From NCBI GenBank assembly GCA_019722365.1, contig JADFUC010000188.1, forward strand, positions 558,001 through 622,000: a DNA stretch of 64,000 nt, read 5' to 3'. The notes beneath the pieces are model-generated. The model was not told where the DNA came from. It worked only from the letters and a program-made list of their open reading frames with translations, and made no database searches. The stretch comes from Lithospermum erythrorhizon (lineage: Eukaryota; Streptophyta; Magnoliopsida; Boraginales; Boraginaceae). Both the position numbers and the translations under genes were made by a program. This document shows positions 1 to 13,705 of the stretch, in pieces; position 1 is the stretch's first letter, and each line of letters starts with the position of its first letter.

Positions 1-122
1 TTCAGCAATATCAAATGCAATTTCAAAATGGGGGATATGGGATGTGCATGCAACAAGCTAAAGTTTTGAGCTTGAATGATGGAACAAGAAATGCTCCAAT
101 TGGAATTACCAAGATTGATTAG
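1..122 (+). CDS. 3' end of an unidentified protein-coding gene (partial)
   Basis: An open frame enters the window at base 3 and runs 39 codons to a TAG at 120-122. The visible tail starts Gln-rich (QQYQMQFQNGGYGM) and ends in a less biased segment, NDGTRNAPIGITKID. Gln- and Gly-rich tails of this kind are frequent in plant transcription factors and RNA-binding proteins, but no domain is visible, so no function is assigned. The window edge cuts off the rest of the gene, and I cannot tell whether this is the whole last exon or part of it. The downstream sequence is AT-rich and non-coding, as expected for a 3' UTR. Confidence 0.5.
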   Translation, partial: QQYQMQFQNGGYGMCMQQAKVLSLNDGTRNAPIGITKID

Positions 123-2732
123 AAAAAATAAAAGAGAATTCCTTTAAAGTTAAATTAAAGAAATAAGCTATCTTGGTTTAAATGTTTATGGTAGGGGGGT
201 TAATTTAATGGGTAAAAGAGTTACTAGTAGTTGTGGTGGTTGGTAAAAAATTGAAGTAATTTTGTCAATTGTATAGTAGAGAATCTGATGGGATCAAAGT
301 TCAAAGATGAGGTTAAAATTGCAGTCTTTCTCAATGTTATGTAAAAAACTCCATAACAGAGAACCATAAAACAAATTCAAGAATTCAATGTTAATTGTCA
401 TCTAATGTCTTTCATTTTACACAACTGTTTTTATTCTTGGACTTAAAGTTAAAAATTGCAGCTTTAGTTTGGGTAGTTAAGTATTCACTGCAGAATGCAT
501 GTAAGTTATAACTGCTTACTGCAATTTGACCAAGTTCAACTGGAGCAAAACTGCAATTTGAAAACAGGAAAACTCATTTAATCTAGACTACTAGGTGTAC
601 TCGAGAGTTGCACACCCTCATATTTCGGTCTAGAGTCTTAGACTATATTTTGAGATTATATTTTGAGACTGTCAAGACTCGAACCTAAAATTTTTAGGTT
701 TAATCTATTAGTGTATTTAGTATTAGGTTATGCCCTGCAGCAATTAATCTAAAGATTATTTGAATTTTCTACTCAATCCTCATGTATAACGAAGGTTTCA
801 TGTTAAATGGAATAAATGCCCATTTGAAGAGATTTTGTCTCTAAGTTTGATATTGGAACTCCAAAATGGTTAGATTAGATTGTATCAATGCATACAGTTC
901 TCAAGAGAAATTATCATTTTCTAGAATCGAAGACTGGTTAAGTCACTAAGTGTCAATATCAAATTTGGATCATCAATATGACTTAAAAAATTTGTGACAG
1001 ACAGTTGGAAAGTGTCATATTCAAAAATGTAGAATAGACTATTTAACAATGATTATTTATAATGATCAAATAGTACAAAAATAGCTACCTAGTATATTAA
1101 TTCTAATTCAAATTCAAATTGCACTGAAATGATTTTTCCCATTCTGTTTTAACCTAGTTTAACTGAAATGATTTCTTGTTCCCAAAATGATTGAAGTGAT
1201 TTTGATGATTTTACTGAAATGTTCAATCAACACCGAAATAAGTTAAAAATTGTTAGTTGAAGAAGATGAAAATTACTTTTTGTTTGAGCGGAAGAAAATA
1301 CCCCTACTTAAATGACAAAATAAAATAGATGAAAAACTTGACGATATGGACGGAAATAGTTTAGCAAGCTCATTTTACGAATCCTAAGCAGTAATTTGAT
1401 CGAATTTGATCATGCAGTTGATCGAAGAACAATGAAATTAAACTGAAGACGTTTCAAAATCATTTGAATGAATTTTTTATTAACTAGAAGGCACACCCTA
1501 AATATGGTAAAACATGAAATACTATTTATCCTCCTATTTATAAGTGTAGTGTTTGAGGAAGTTTCATTATTCTCTCCATTCCTTAATTTAAGGATTATTT
1601 TTTCAAAATAAAAAATCTCTTTTGTAGTTTCTTTTTTACCATATTAAGTAAAAAAAATTGGAGTAAAAATTTTATTTATGAAATATGTTTGAATTTTTAT
1701 TAAATTTTGTGCAAAAATAAATGAGTATTAGATAAATGAATGGAGAGAGTAATTGCAAATCATTTCCATCATTTTTAACACTTGGTGTGATTTTAGTTCC
1801 AGTCATTTTTATTGTGTTATACTGTAACAATTTATTGAGAAAGGTCAAAATAGGTCAAAATAGAAATTTGAGTTATCTAAAAGCTGATAAGATTCTTAAG
1901 TGCTTGGTCTGCAGTTTTGCAAATTATACCATCACAGTACAGACGGCAGATGCCTGAGTCTCCAGAGCCTGAAGGGCACTCAAATATAACCATAAATGAC
2001 AAGTCTTTCAGTGTCATAAGATGAACTCAAACCAGAATTGTTTTGATATTCATAAAGATGGGTAGGTGGGCAGTGGACTATAACTTGAAGTAATTAAAAG
2101 CTCCTTATTATTGGGACTAAAATAAGACAAAACTTTTATTTTTAATTTGTGGGTATTATTGAATCTTGAAAATATCTCAAATTTGTGGGAGTTGGTATCA
2201 CATTTTATATGATTCCAATATGCCTCTCAACTCTTCTAGAATCTACATTTATAAGTGCATGGTCTGTTTCAATCTTCCAAAATTTGAGTAGTTGTTCTTT
2301 GAGTGAGACTTCTCGATTAAGACCGCCTCACTTATATGTGCACCTCAACTAATTTACTAATGAAAGAGTGAGCTAAACAAGGTTACTGCTAATGATGATA
2401 TTCTGTCCTAGAAATTGATGATAACTATTCGTTGATATATGGTTATATTGTGATAAAAAAATTGTGACACCTCAATGAGGTGGAGATCCACCATTGGAGA
2501 ATCCTAGTATTTTATATTCTTAACACTGTTAATTTTTATATTGTGAGCTGTTGGATACCATCAACAATATTTCAACAAGTAAATTTATCATTAACATACC
2601 CACTCGGATGCGATCAAATCTATTAACATATCTGTTAAGGATTGATATTGTTGTGGTTTGTTCTGGGCTTATTACTCATTCAGCCCCTATCAAATTTCGT
2701 CAAGGCTAATCGAAAACCTGCGGCAATAAAAC
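123..2732. other. AT-rich intergenic sequence
   Basis: I see no supportable gene here. The longest open frames are short and without recognisable motifs. The first few hundred bases probably include the 3' UTR of the gene that enters from the left. A weak repeat-like block around 590-740 could not be assigned to a family. Confidence 0.5.
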
Positions 2733-3603
2733 TGTGGCTATAAACGAGCCGAACCTAGGTTACAGCTCGGCTCGGTAAACATCGAACCTATTTGGCTCGC
2801 CTGAAATGGCCGAATCTAAATTTTGAGGTTCGCTCCGAGGTTCGTTGATTCGAATAATACCTAATTGAAATGAACAATACCTAATTGAATAAAAAAGCTG
2901 AATACCTAATTGAAATTCATAATGCATTGGAAATAATTGAACCAAAACATCACATTCAAATCAAAAGTTAAAGTAATATTGAACCAATTGAACTAAAATC
3001 AAACAGAAAAATATTAAATTGAAACGATTGAATAAAAAACATCAATTTGAAATCCTAATTAATCCCAAAATGAAATTGAAATTGAAATTATAACTCAAAT
3101 CCCAAAATCAAATTGAATATCTAATTGGAATCCCAAAATAAAAAACTAATTGAAATCTCAAAATTGAAACCTTTGAATTATACATGCATCTTCAAAACCC
3201 CATCACTTGCTTGATTTTCTTCAATTATACATGCATCTTCAATTCTAGGAATTGCTTCAATTTTTGCAAAGAACTCTTCAAACAAATTGGAACTTGCTTC
3301 AATCTTCAATTCATGCGACGTATGAGGAGAAGAGAGCAGGTGTAAATGTATTATTATTCTTTGGGGAGTGTGGGGGGAAGGAGTTCTGTAATCTCTACTT
3401 CTGTGTTTGGGGGAAGGATTCCAATATACCTCTCGCTAACTTTCAAACTGCTTAGCCTTTTTTCGAACTGCTCCGATTCGAATAATACCAATTTTTTTAA
3501 CGCTTTGGCTCTACATTTAATCATCCGAACACCTCGAATCGAACTATTTCGAAATGTAATACTCCGAATAGAATCAAACCTTTAGGTTCATTTACAGCCC
3601 TAA
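2733..3603. mobile_element. Putative non-autonomous hAT-type transposon
   Basis: The left end reads GGCTATAAACGAGCC and the reverse complement of the right end reads GGCTGTAAATGAACC, a 12/15 match. Both continue into CGAACCTAGG-like and CGAATCGAA-like subterminal sequence. Terminal repeats of the form GGCTGTAAACGAGCCGAGCC are typical of plant hAT elements. The interior is AT-rich, with many AATTGAA-type short repeats, and has no transposase frame. I could not find an exact 8-bp target duplication, so the boundaries are approximate. Confidence 0.45.
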
Positions 3604-5130
3604 ACCCAACCCTTTACCTTCCACACATCCAACTAAGGAATCACCACAGCATTTAAATGGGCGGACTCAAAAGTACAAAGTCGCACACCACATTGTTATA
3701 GATTTCTTTCTAACTCTAAGAGTGCGTAGTGTCAGGAGGTTCTACAACCCCACACTAAGCCAAGATAAATGAACACTTATCACACTAACAACCTATCACA
3801 CTAAATAGACAAGCAAGAGTTTAGTGGGTCAGTTGCTATGGTCAAGTTATTTGATTATTGAGCCAACATATCCAATAATATCGATTTGGGTTATGGCGGG
3901 CCATTATAACACTACATTAAAAAAGAAAACCTACCTATCAGTCTAATCCAAACCCCACCCCTCCTAAAATCAATATATTGGTTATAAATTAAAAACACAG
4001 TCTATTTTACGCCAATTTTAATTTGGTTGATCAATCTTTCAAAGCTTTACAATGCCTAGCTAGAAGTCAGCAGAGGTGTACTAAACTGCTTATCGCTAAG
4101 CTCGCTGGATCGAAGGTTGGACGGCCCAAATCAGTCGAGACACGAGCTGTGTTACGTGGGCTCAAGTAGCTTACGGTCCCATTCATACTTCTTTTATTAT
4201 AAATATTTTGTTATAACTTTTTATGATTTCAATTTATTATTATTATTTTATTATGAATATCTATTTTATTAATGTTAACCTCTATTATAATTTACAAATT
4301 AATGATATTACTTGCCTTGTTAGATGTTAATACCAAATGAAATTTTTTTGTTAATCCGATTCAATTTGAATTTTAAAATAAGCGATGTAATCAATTGCCC
4401 AAGGTTGGCCATCTCGGCGTTGTGATCATCAACAAATATTTAAAAATTAGAGTCACCTTACGATGGATGACGACATAAAAACGACTTCATAAATGTTAAT
4501 AAAATAGTTGTGCATCGAGGTGAACTAAACATCTCCAGAAAATACATCAACACCAGAAATACATCCAATGTCTCAAAATGAATAACATCTAAACGACAAT
4601 CAGGACAATACTGTCTAAAGACTCCACAAAAGATAAATAACAAATGACTGTTGAGGACTCATAACCACCAGCACATCACCTACGAATTTATAGCCTCGCG
4701 AAGAAAATCCATGGCTACACAACCTCAACAATCAACTCTCGAAACCTCTGCCAGAGAAACCAAAAATACCTAATTTATGCAAGCCCCGCCTCCCTGGCCC
4801 ACGCCGACTCCTCAAGTGTTTGAAAAGTCAGTTCTATCCTAGAGCTCGATTCTCCAACAAAATGAAGAATTTTTGAGAAAAATGAAAGAGAGTTTTACGA
4901 TTTTGGGAGCATGAGCAGTTTATCTGGTTTGTTTCATCTTTTTCTCTTTTTTCGTGATAAGCTTTTTGAGAATAGAAAGCTTACTTAGGAAGCTCTAGTG
5001 CATAGGTGTATGTGACAAACTTTGTTAACTCCACCATGGTCAAGTTAATTAAACTCTAATAGATAGACAACTAGTTTCATGAAAACAACTAGTGGTTTAT
5101 ATAGTAGTATTAAAATTAATTGTAAAATGA
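3604..5130. other. Intergenic sequence with repeat debris
   Basis: No gene is supportable. A GC-richer patch at about 4075-4180 resembles a degraded hAT end. The remainder is AT-rich. The few bases before 5139 (GATACTCC) are probably the first bases of a MITE that the downstream retrotransposon array interrupted. Confidence 0.4.
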
Positions 5131-5138
5131 TACTCCTC

Positions 5139-5618
5139 TCCACTCCGCCCGAACAGACGCCTCGAGGTTAATCGCCATCAACTGTGAGTATCTCGAGTCA
5201 CCAATCGATGAGTTGACACGAAAACACTGGCGAAAAACCCACAAACCTGATGGGGCCACATGAAATAAAAATAGCTTGAAAACTGAAAACATTTATTTAA
5301 GTTTAACCATCGTGGCACTTCTAGCCAAACCAAACACAAATCACATCACTAAGAACCCAAAATAAATGTACCTTATAGTTCCAAATAATTTCAAACCAAA
5401 ATAAAAACAACCTGCTTACAACAAAACAAAAACAAGGGGACTGGCCGAGGATCTCTAGCTTTCACTGGCCGCCAAATGAATCACCGGCACTCACACCTGA
5501 GGACAATTCGCCAATCAAGGGAGAGAATCTGGTGTTTCGATACCAGCTGAAACGGATCACCCGATGGTAACTTACCCAAACCGAATGAACATACAAGATT
5601 AAATACATACTATACCTA

Positions 5619-5680
<62 letters not shown>

Positions 5681-6887
5681 TTCCATTTCTATCAATAAAT
5701 TGCAACGCAGATATCAATACACAATAAAGTAAATCATCATTTATCTCGTAACATACCAATGTAATACTAATGTAAACAACTAGCACACCCTGGCGACATT
5801 CAACTTAAGTACACGCCAAGCAACTTCAAAATAACAATAACTCATCCAACACATTACTATATACTCACAAAGAATGAACACAAAAAGGAAATCACAACAC
5901 ATAGTACACAACAAAACCATCCTCCGATCTCCCAACAACTCCATATCATATAACAACTCGCCTTTTCCCGGCAGGCTCACCCATTAATATATATATCTAC
6001 TCGCCTTTTCCCGGCAGGCTCACCCATTAATATATATATAACATCTCAACATCACAAAACACACGCACATAATATCAGGCACACACAACATATGTCAGCC
6101 TCCTCAATGTGTCCTATCACATACAATAAATCCAAACCGTACAAAACCTGCACTTAATAGAGATATACTACCAGATACTTCCAGCACACAATTTTACTCA
6201 ACATGGATACCAGAATACTCACAACATAGACATACTCAAGATTTCACTAAAACACACATAGGTTCAACACAATATCCTCTACTCAACTACACACAACCGT
6301 AGGTTACAGTCCACACTATACACAATAACGTAATAATACGATATATTATCACACTCAATTTACCATAATACGTAACATCCCAAACATATAAATTAACAAA
6401 CGAGTGATAAATCCCCACCTGGGCTAGTACCACTAGCGCCACGCCACAATCAATCCTCACGCTATCCCACGCCCCAAGTCTAAAATGCATTACAAAAATA
6501 ATACTAATTTCCAAATCATTTAACCTGCTTTATCCAAATTTTAAGTACCATTTTTACTCATTTAAATTATAATCTACGCTTACGTAAAGTCTCCCTCAAT
6601 ACGCTTTTCTCGACAAAGAAAAATTTTAATGTCAACCCTGCTTCCGACTAAATTCAATAACTCCCTACATCCTATTCAAATTCTAACATCGCCTAACCTC
6701 ATTCCCATTTTACCCTTCTTCTCTCAACTAATTCTAACTATAAACCTCAATCCTAAATCTCTAAATTGACTCCATACCTAAAAATTCAAGACGCATCATC
6801 TTCCGACCTATTTATTCCCAACACCTATCGCTCATATTCAGATCTCAAAACAACTCAATATAATCCAATAACGTATTTACATTAATA
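5139..6887 (-). repeat. LTR1 of the gypsy array (truncated)
   Basis: This copy shares its left part with the LTRs starting near 9196, 15905 and 22405, for example the segment GAGGTTAATCGCCATCAAC and the later CTCGCCTTTTCCCGGC repeats. It stops at about 6887, after the motif CCAATAACGTATTTACATTA. In the other LTRs about 700-750 more bases follow this point. The sequence then jumps straight into reverse-transcriptase DNA. It is therefore the outer 3' LTR of the array with its U3 side deleted. It carries a (TA)n tract at 5621-5676, much longer than in the sister LTRs. Confidence 0.75.
5621..5676. repeat. (TA)n microsatellite inside LTR1
   Basis: About 28 uninterrupted TA units. The same site has roughly 11 units in LTR3 (about 16277-16299), an interrupted run in LTR4 (about 22890-22914) and almost none in LTR2. 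Confidence 0.95.
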
Positions 6888-7130
6888 GTGCCCATAGTGC
6901 CTATATCTGGTGCGAAATGTATTTCGATATATCTCTTCTTTAATTTCAATCACGATATCCGCACTTTCAAATCAATTTTAAAACACTGCACTTCAACCGG
7001 TCAAAAAAGATCATCAATTCTTGGCAACGGTACCGGGGTTCTACTAGTCACTTTGTTCAACCGTCAGTAATCAATACAAAGCTTCCCCATCGCTCCATCC
7101 TTCTTCACGAACAATACCGAGTAACCTCAA
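6888..7130 (-). pseudogene. Truncated gypsy reverse transcriptase, copy A
   Basis: The DNA matches the RT finger/palm part of copy B (13690-13936), including the segment that encodes [15 protein letters not shown] in B. Several small indels break the frame. The catalytic FIDD region, RNase H and integrase are missing in this copy, because the sequence begins at a deletion junction with LTR1. It is non-functional. Confidence 0.7.
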
Positions 7131-7790
7131 GGAGAATAACTCGCCCGATTTAACCCTTCTCTAGCAATTCCCGCAATCTGTTCAACTCCTTTCAACTCGC
7201 TGAGCCATTCGATACGTGCTTATAGATACCTGGGAGCTGCCTCGGTACCCACTTCAATCGAAAATTCACCCTCTCGTTTCTCGGGAGGCCCCGCAAATCC
7301 TTCGAGCCATCCGAATTCTCTCACAATCCGACATTTTCAAGCTTAGCTCATCTCTTCAAGTCCGCATTTAACCCAGATACCCCCATACATCCTTGTTCAA
7401 GAATTACGAGCTTCTAACGAGATCACAAGATAAACTCTCCTATCCCCAACAACTCGTAGTCAGCCTACCCGACTAGTAAACACAATCTCCTTACGATGAC
7501 AATTTATTACAAAGACAAATCCCAAATCTAAATCCACTAACTCAGTACATCTACTTCTAGTACACGATTATCAACACTTAAGTGGGCAATTAATATAAAC
7601 CTCAACTACCTCAACCGGCCTCAATCGGTGTCATTATTATCAAAGGTAATTTTAGATGTTCGTAATTCAAAGACATTTTTAGCAAAATTCAGAGATATAT
7701 GGCTCCGTAATCAAACAATACTGAAAGATCACACTATGTAAAGGATAGAGTACCCGTCACCATCTCCGGAATAACCTGCCTCCCCGCCAA
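7131..7790 (-). pseudogene. Degenerate gypsy protease region, copy A
   Basis: This is the stretch between RT and gag. It aligns by eye with 14000-14560 in copy B and 20310-20940 in copy C; shared segments include CCTTGTTCAAGAATTACGAG-like and ATTAATATAAACC motifs. The position fits the aspartic protease and linker of a Ty3/gypsy polyprotein, but frameshifts prevent me from reading an intact catalytic motif. Confidence 0.45.
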
Positions 7791-9140
7791 GACCGTGACA
7801 CCGGGGCCTCTCTCCGCCCGCCAACTCCAATTCATACCGCTACCTACTACACCACGATTCATCACAAATCCTCCCCACTCCGGCCTCCAAAACGTGCCAC
7901 CCCGGCTACCCTGGGATCCACCTCTCCTAAACTGTCAAACAGGTGGGTCAGTTTACCCGAACCCATATAAGAAGGACATACATTAGCAAAATGCCCCGGC
8001 TGCTGACATCGAAAACACACCGCCCTCTGGTGCTGACAATCCTTCGCCCAGGCTCCATTCCCCGCCACACCGTAACATCGAACTGCATTCTATTTAACAC
8101 CCGAAATACCACCGTGAAACCCACTCACTCTGTGAAAAGCGAGGCGCCCGAGAAAGCCCTCGAAGTCCTGGCCGAACAAATGGGTGCACTGAACATCGCC
8201 CGGATCTGGGTACTGAAAGTTCCTTCCGGAATCCCCGCTTGCATGGCCCCTGTAGCTCCAGTCACATCGGACCTTCCCCTCTTTTCACCCCTGGATTCTG
8301 CTAAGTCCCTTTCCACCTGAAGCGCTGCATTCCTCAACTGATGAAACCGCGTAAGCCGAACAAGGACGCTTCTCCCGAATCGGTAATTCCCAACCGCCGA
8401 CGGAAACTCACATCCCTTCTCAGCTCGTGGGGTATACTCGAATCACCGACATAAGTCACTAAACCTCTCCCTCATACCCATCAACGGTCCTCTCACCCCG
8501 CCGATCCGAACCATTCTTCTCCATGGCATACATGCTGAAGCTTCTGAAACGGGGCCTCCCGCCTAAAAGTTCTCCCGACCCAACCCAAGCACCTGGGTGA
8601 TCTCACCCTTAATCATCAAATCTGCAGGACAATGTTCACCAACTCCTAGCCTCCCGACAACCGTACATTAATCGCAAACTTACCTTTAACTCATCTCCTA
8701 ACCCATCGGGTTCAAACTTACCCTCCAAGGCCTGGGTTATTCCAATCGCCACCTCCTGTCGCACTAAACTCGTGGTCCTTCTTCGTAAAAACCTGGCCCA
8801 ACAACCCGGGTTCGGCCTCGCTTCGGAGCGCCACGGCTGGCCCATCGGCCCCCACCGCCTCCTCGAAGTTCTCATACTCATTCTCTTCTCGAAATGCAAC
8901 TCTCCTGTGGACCCGGTCATCTACACCTCTGCCTTTCACCGCCCCCTTCCTCTAGCCCACTCCACCTCCGCCCCGAGCACCTCCGGCCCCAGTCTACCTC
9001 GGCCTCCATCATCCCTACCAACACTCCCACCCAGAAGCACCCTACCTCTAACGTGGTACTATCGATCCGCGCAACTCAACTCTCGGTGGCATCCCTAAAG
9101 TCTACTGGAAGAACACATGCTAAAATAAAAATAATTTAGT
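7791..9140 (-). pseudogene. gypsy gag remnant with CCHC zinc knuckle, copy A
   Basis: On the minus strand 7976-8017 encodes CFRCQQPGHFANVC, a perfect C-x2-C-x4-H-x4-C nucleocapsid zinc knuckle. Upstream on the element strand (8018-9140) lies a Gly/Arg/Glu-rich frame, broken into several pieces, that corresponds to the rest of gag. Copies B (14590-15760) and C (20975-22270) are homologous. Gag would package the element RNA. The frame changes show that no intact Gag can be made. Confidence 0.75.
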
Positions 9141-9151
9141 ACTCAGCACAC

Positions 9152-9164
9152 AAAAAAAAAAAAA
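9152..9164. repeat. Poly(A) tract (poly(T) on the element strand) beside gag, copy A
   Basis: A run of 13 A lies between gag and the primer-binding region. The equivalent tracts are 23 A in copy B (15807-15829) and 20 A in copy C (22317-22336). Confidence 0.9.
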
Positions 9165-9195
9165 TTTAACCCGCTTAAAACGGAAACCTACGCCT

Positions 9196-11345
9196 GATAC
9201 TATAATTTAACGCCTCGAGTCGCATTTCGAGGTTAATCGCCATCAACCTCAGAGTATCCGGAAACAAATTAACGATGGTTGACACGAAACACTGCTTTTA
9301 AACCCATAAAAACCCTATTGCTTGACGAAATAAAATAGCTTGAAAACTGAAAACGCTTATTTAAGTTTTGAACCATCGCCTAGTCCCTAAACATAAATAC
9401 ATCACGGTAACTCCAAAATACAAAATGTACCTATAGTTCCAACATTTTCAAACCAAAATAGAACAACCGCTTACAAATAAAAACTAAATAGAAAACAAGG
9501 GACCGCTTTCACCCGTCAAAGCCACCACCTAAATGGAATCAATGCAAGACTCACAACTCGTCACTCCGGAGGACACCAATCAAGGGGAGGAACTGGGTGT
9601 TCGACAGCCTTAGTGGAAACGTGATCACCCTGACGGTAACTTACCTGTGTCCTGGTAACATACAAGTATTGAAACATCACATCATCTATATACACCTAGT
9701 CTCTAATAAAATGGGCAATCGTGCATATCAATACACCATTTATCTCTAACATACCAATGTAATAGATTTCCATCGAAACAACGTACACCCTCATATCTAA
9801 CTAAGTACACGCCAACTTCAAATAACAATAACTCATCAAACATATCATTATATACTCACAAGTAAATGCACACAACAAATAACCAACACATAGTACACAA
9901 CAAACCATCCTCCGATCTCCCAACAACTCCAAATTAGACATGTGCTCACCCATCAATATATATATAACTACTCGCCTTTTCCCGGCAAAGGCTCACCCTC
10001 AATATATATAACATCTCAACATCACAAAACACACGCACACAAGTTCAACCCGTACAAAACCCGCACTTATATACTACTGTATACTTCCAAAGACACACTC
10101 TTTACTCAACATGGATAACCAATATCACAAACACGTACATACCTGGGTGATTCAACAAACACACACATAATTCAACATCACAATATCCTTAATCAACTAC
10201 ACAAAGAACTCACACAAATCCGTAGGTTACAGATTCACACTATACAATAACGGGTACACAATACGTATATATTATCACACTCAATTTACCATAATGCACA
10301 TCCAAACATAAAGAAATTAACAAACGAGTGATATCCCCAATTCAAGAGACATCATTACCAAGTCTAAATGTGCATTACAAAAAATAATATCACTACTCGA
10401 AATCATTTAACTATCCAACTTAAGCACCATCTTTATCATTTAAAATTATAATCTGCTACCACGTAGAAGTTCCCATTACGCTTCCCACTAAATTCAATAA
10501 CTTTTACCTATAAACCTCAATCCTAAATCTCTAAATTGATTCCATACCAAAATTCACCACTAATCTCAAATTTATTGTTCCCCAACATCTATCGCTCATA
10601 TTCAGATCTCAAAACAACTCAATATTAATCCAATAACGATGCATATATTGACACATCATCACATTTCATGTAAAATCAACCCGATCATCCGAACTTTAAT
10701 TCACTGAACAATTTCTAATTTCTATATTACACCAGCTCAGCAATAATCAAACAATAATTCATCCCAAAATTCCAAAGTCAAACCAAATTCCTAAAAAGTC
10801 AAACCGTCTCTAAAACACCCAAAATTTAACACTAAACATCATTTCAACTTAGAACAACTAATATACAACCCAAGAATCAAATGAATAATAAAATTCAAAT
10901 TCTCAAAAAGTCAATAAAAAGTCAAAAAGGGATTTCACAAAAATAATTAAAATATTACACCTTTTACCTCAGTGGAACGACGAGGAGAAACTTCTCCGAA
11001 AGTTTAAGCTCCAAAGCTCGCGAATTAAGAGAGGAAATTGAGAAAGAAAATCGAAAAATGCGGTCACGGCCGTGCTCACCGAGAGGGAAGTTAAGAAAAA
11101 GGCTTTTGGCTTGTCGGGTTTGGGCTTATAAATGACCATTGTTAAGCTGGTAGCCGGGCCCAAAGCCCAACCGGCGAAAATCCGGGTCTATAACTCGCTC
11201 GATACTCGCTTTTAACTTAATTCGGCTGAATTAACTTCCGAACATAAACATTTACGAATATAAAATAATTATTCTACCCCCTACGTAAATAAATTAATAA
11301 TTTCATAGTTTAGTTTATTTTATAACGAAGCGCACGGTTTTTATA
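9196..11345 (-). repeat. LTR2 of the gypsy array (shared by units A and B)
   Basis: It starts next to a degraded primer-site complement (CGCCTGATACTA at about 9191) and ends at CACGGTTTTTATA, which matches the LTR4 terminus CCGGCTTTTACA. It serves as the 5' LTR of unit A and the 3' LTR of unit B. Interior landmarks shared with the other LTRs are the CTTTTCCCGGC repeats near 9970, the ACATCTCAACATCACAAA motif and the TCGCTCATATTCAGATCTC motif near 10590. It differs from LTR3 and LTR4 by many short indels. Confidence 0.75.
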
Positions 11346-13705
11346 TTCTACCCACCTAACAAAAATTTCTCGAATTCTCAACTCACGCCTACAAAAAGTG
11401 TTAATCAAACAACCTTATTCACTAACTCGTGACGAACATAACTAAGCCTCATATCCTTCTCAGCCCACTAAGCTTCTTCCACTGACGATTTCTCCACAAA
11501 CCTTTACCACCCCAATTTCCTCGTCTTCAACACCTTCTCTTTCCGACTAAGATCTTCACCGGTCCTTCCTCATAGGTCAAGTCTACACCCAAGTCACTGG
11601 GCCGAAACTCCAAGATGCGCGACTCATCCGCACGCATTTCCTCAAGCTTAGACATACGGAACACATCATGAATCCTCTCCACCTCTAGGCAAGGCTAAAC
11701 CCAGAAGCTACCGCTCCCACTTTTGCTGCACTTCAAACGTCCAACGAACGGGACTCAACTTCCCTCTTCTCCGAACCTCATCACACCCTCCATGGAGATA
11801 TCTTCGTAAATACCCACCACCTATCTCGAATGACAAGTTCACCCGCCGATCGCATTTCTTTGTCTATCCCGTGTCAGCCCTCAATGTTGTTGTATCACTT
11901 TACCCCCCATCGAATTCTCCACTAACCTAATCTATAAATCTTTCTTTCTTCTCCTACCTCATATTCCAACACATCGGAGTCCCACACCTCCGGCCATACA
12001 AAGCTCGAACGGTGCCATCCCAATGCTAGCTCAAAACTCAAGTATTATGTTTAACTCCATTTTCGCAACTCCTCATCCCAACTACCGAGAAACTCAACAC
12101 ACAGCTTCAAGATACCCAACGCCTCGAATCGCTCTCTCGATAACCCATCCGCTTGAGGATGAAACGCAAGACTCATTTGGACATTCGCTCCAACGCCTCC
12201 CTCGGAATCCAAACCTCATCCGACACAATACTCTCTCTCAAGTACGCAATCTCACCACTTGGTCTACATATCTTGGCCAACTTTTCCGCCCATCGGTTGC
12301 TTTAATAGGTAGAAAATGAGCGGTCTTAGAGGCCCATCACCCAAATCCCATCATTCCTTTTCCGAGTTCCTCGGAACCACACAAAGTCCATGGTGATCTT
12401 CTCCCAAGTCCATTCGTATCGGTAACGGTCAGAGTAACCCAAGGAAGTGCATGGTCAATCTTGACTTGCTGGACAAACACTTCAAGCTAACCAAAATTTA
12501 ATTTCTCTCTCTTCATCCTCGGCCTTTAAATTTATACATCTTTGTACTCCCGGATACATTTATACAGGCATCAAGGAGCCTCATCCAAGATCTCTCTTTT
12601 AGTCGGCGGTTGGGCACAACCACTGCCCCTAACCGCGTGGTTACCATCGCCACCCACTCAGAAACTCCGATTCACTCTCAATCCAGGCCTCGCACTTTCT
12701 CATCTTCTTTTCCCCATTTATCAAGTAATACCGTCTCATCTCTTCTGCTAGCCAACAAGGCCCCATCACTTCTAACCTCAAAGCCTACCCCGACTGCTTC
12801 TAACTCCCCTCTCTGCCTTTCAACTTCCCTCTCTTCGAATTCAAGGCGGCATCCGCCTACAACATTTGCTTTATCCGGATGATAATTAATCGCTAGATCG
12901 TAGTCACTAAACTCGTCCATTCACGCCCAAATTCAACTCCTCCTAAAGCGATATACTCAAACTCTCAGGTCTGTAAATATCTGACATTTGACTCATACAA
13001 ATAGTGTCTCCAAATTTTTAAAGCGAACACAATCGCGCCAACTCCAAGTCAGGATAATTTTCCTCATGATTCTTCAATTTAGACGCATATGCGATCACCC
13101 CTTCCCATTCTCGTGACAAGACGCGAACCTAACCCCTGACGCGAAGCATCACTGCACACCACATACCCCTCATTCCCCGACGGTAGTGTCAACACTGTGC
13201 CGTAGTCAATCTCTCTTTCTTCAACTCATCGAAACAGCGTCACACTCTTTCGCCTAAAACAAATGGCAGGTACCTTCCTCAAATAACTTTGTCATCGAGC
13301 AATGAACAACTAAAAGTCTCATGAACCTCCCAGAATCCAAAATTAAACCCAAGAACTTCTCACCTCACACCTCAAGGCCTTCCCAATTCATTATCGGCTC
13401 TACTTTGGGTCCACACTAACACCCTCCGAGATACAATAATACGACCCAAGAACTGTATCTTTCCCAACCAAAACTCACACTTCGAAAAACTTTATGCATA
13501 ACCGTTTAATCGTAAGATTTCCAAATACTTCATGTTCCAAATAATTTTAGAATAAATCAATATGTCATCAATAAACACAACCACGAACCTATCCAAGAAC
13601 TCTCTGAAAACACGATTCATCAGGTCCATGAAAGCTGCAGGTGCATTTGTCAACCCAAACGGCATCACCAAGAACTCATAGTGCCCATATCCGCGAATGC
13701 CGATT

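Noticed and set aside
5462..5695. Minus-strand frame with a long Tyr-Ile repeat
   Set aside because: It is the translation of the (TA)n microsatellite in LTR1 and has no protein character.
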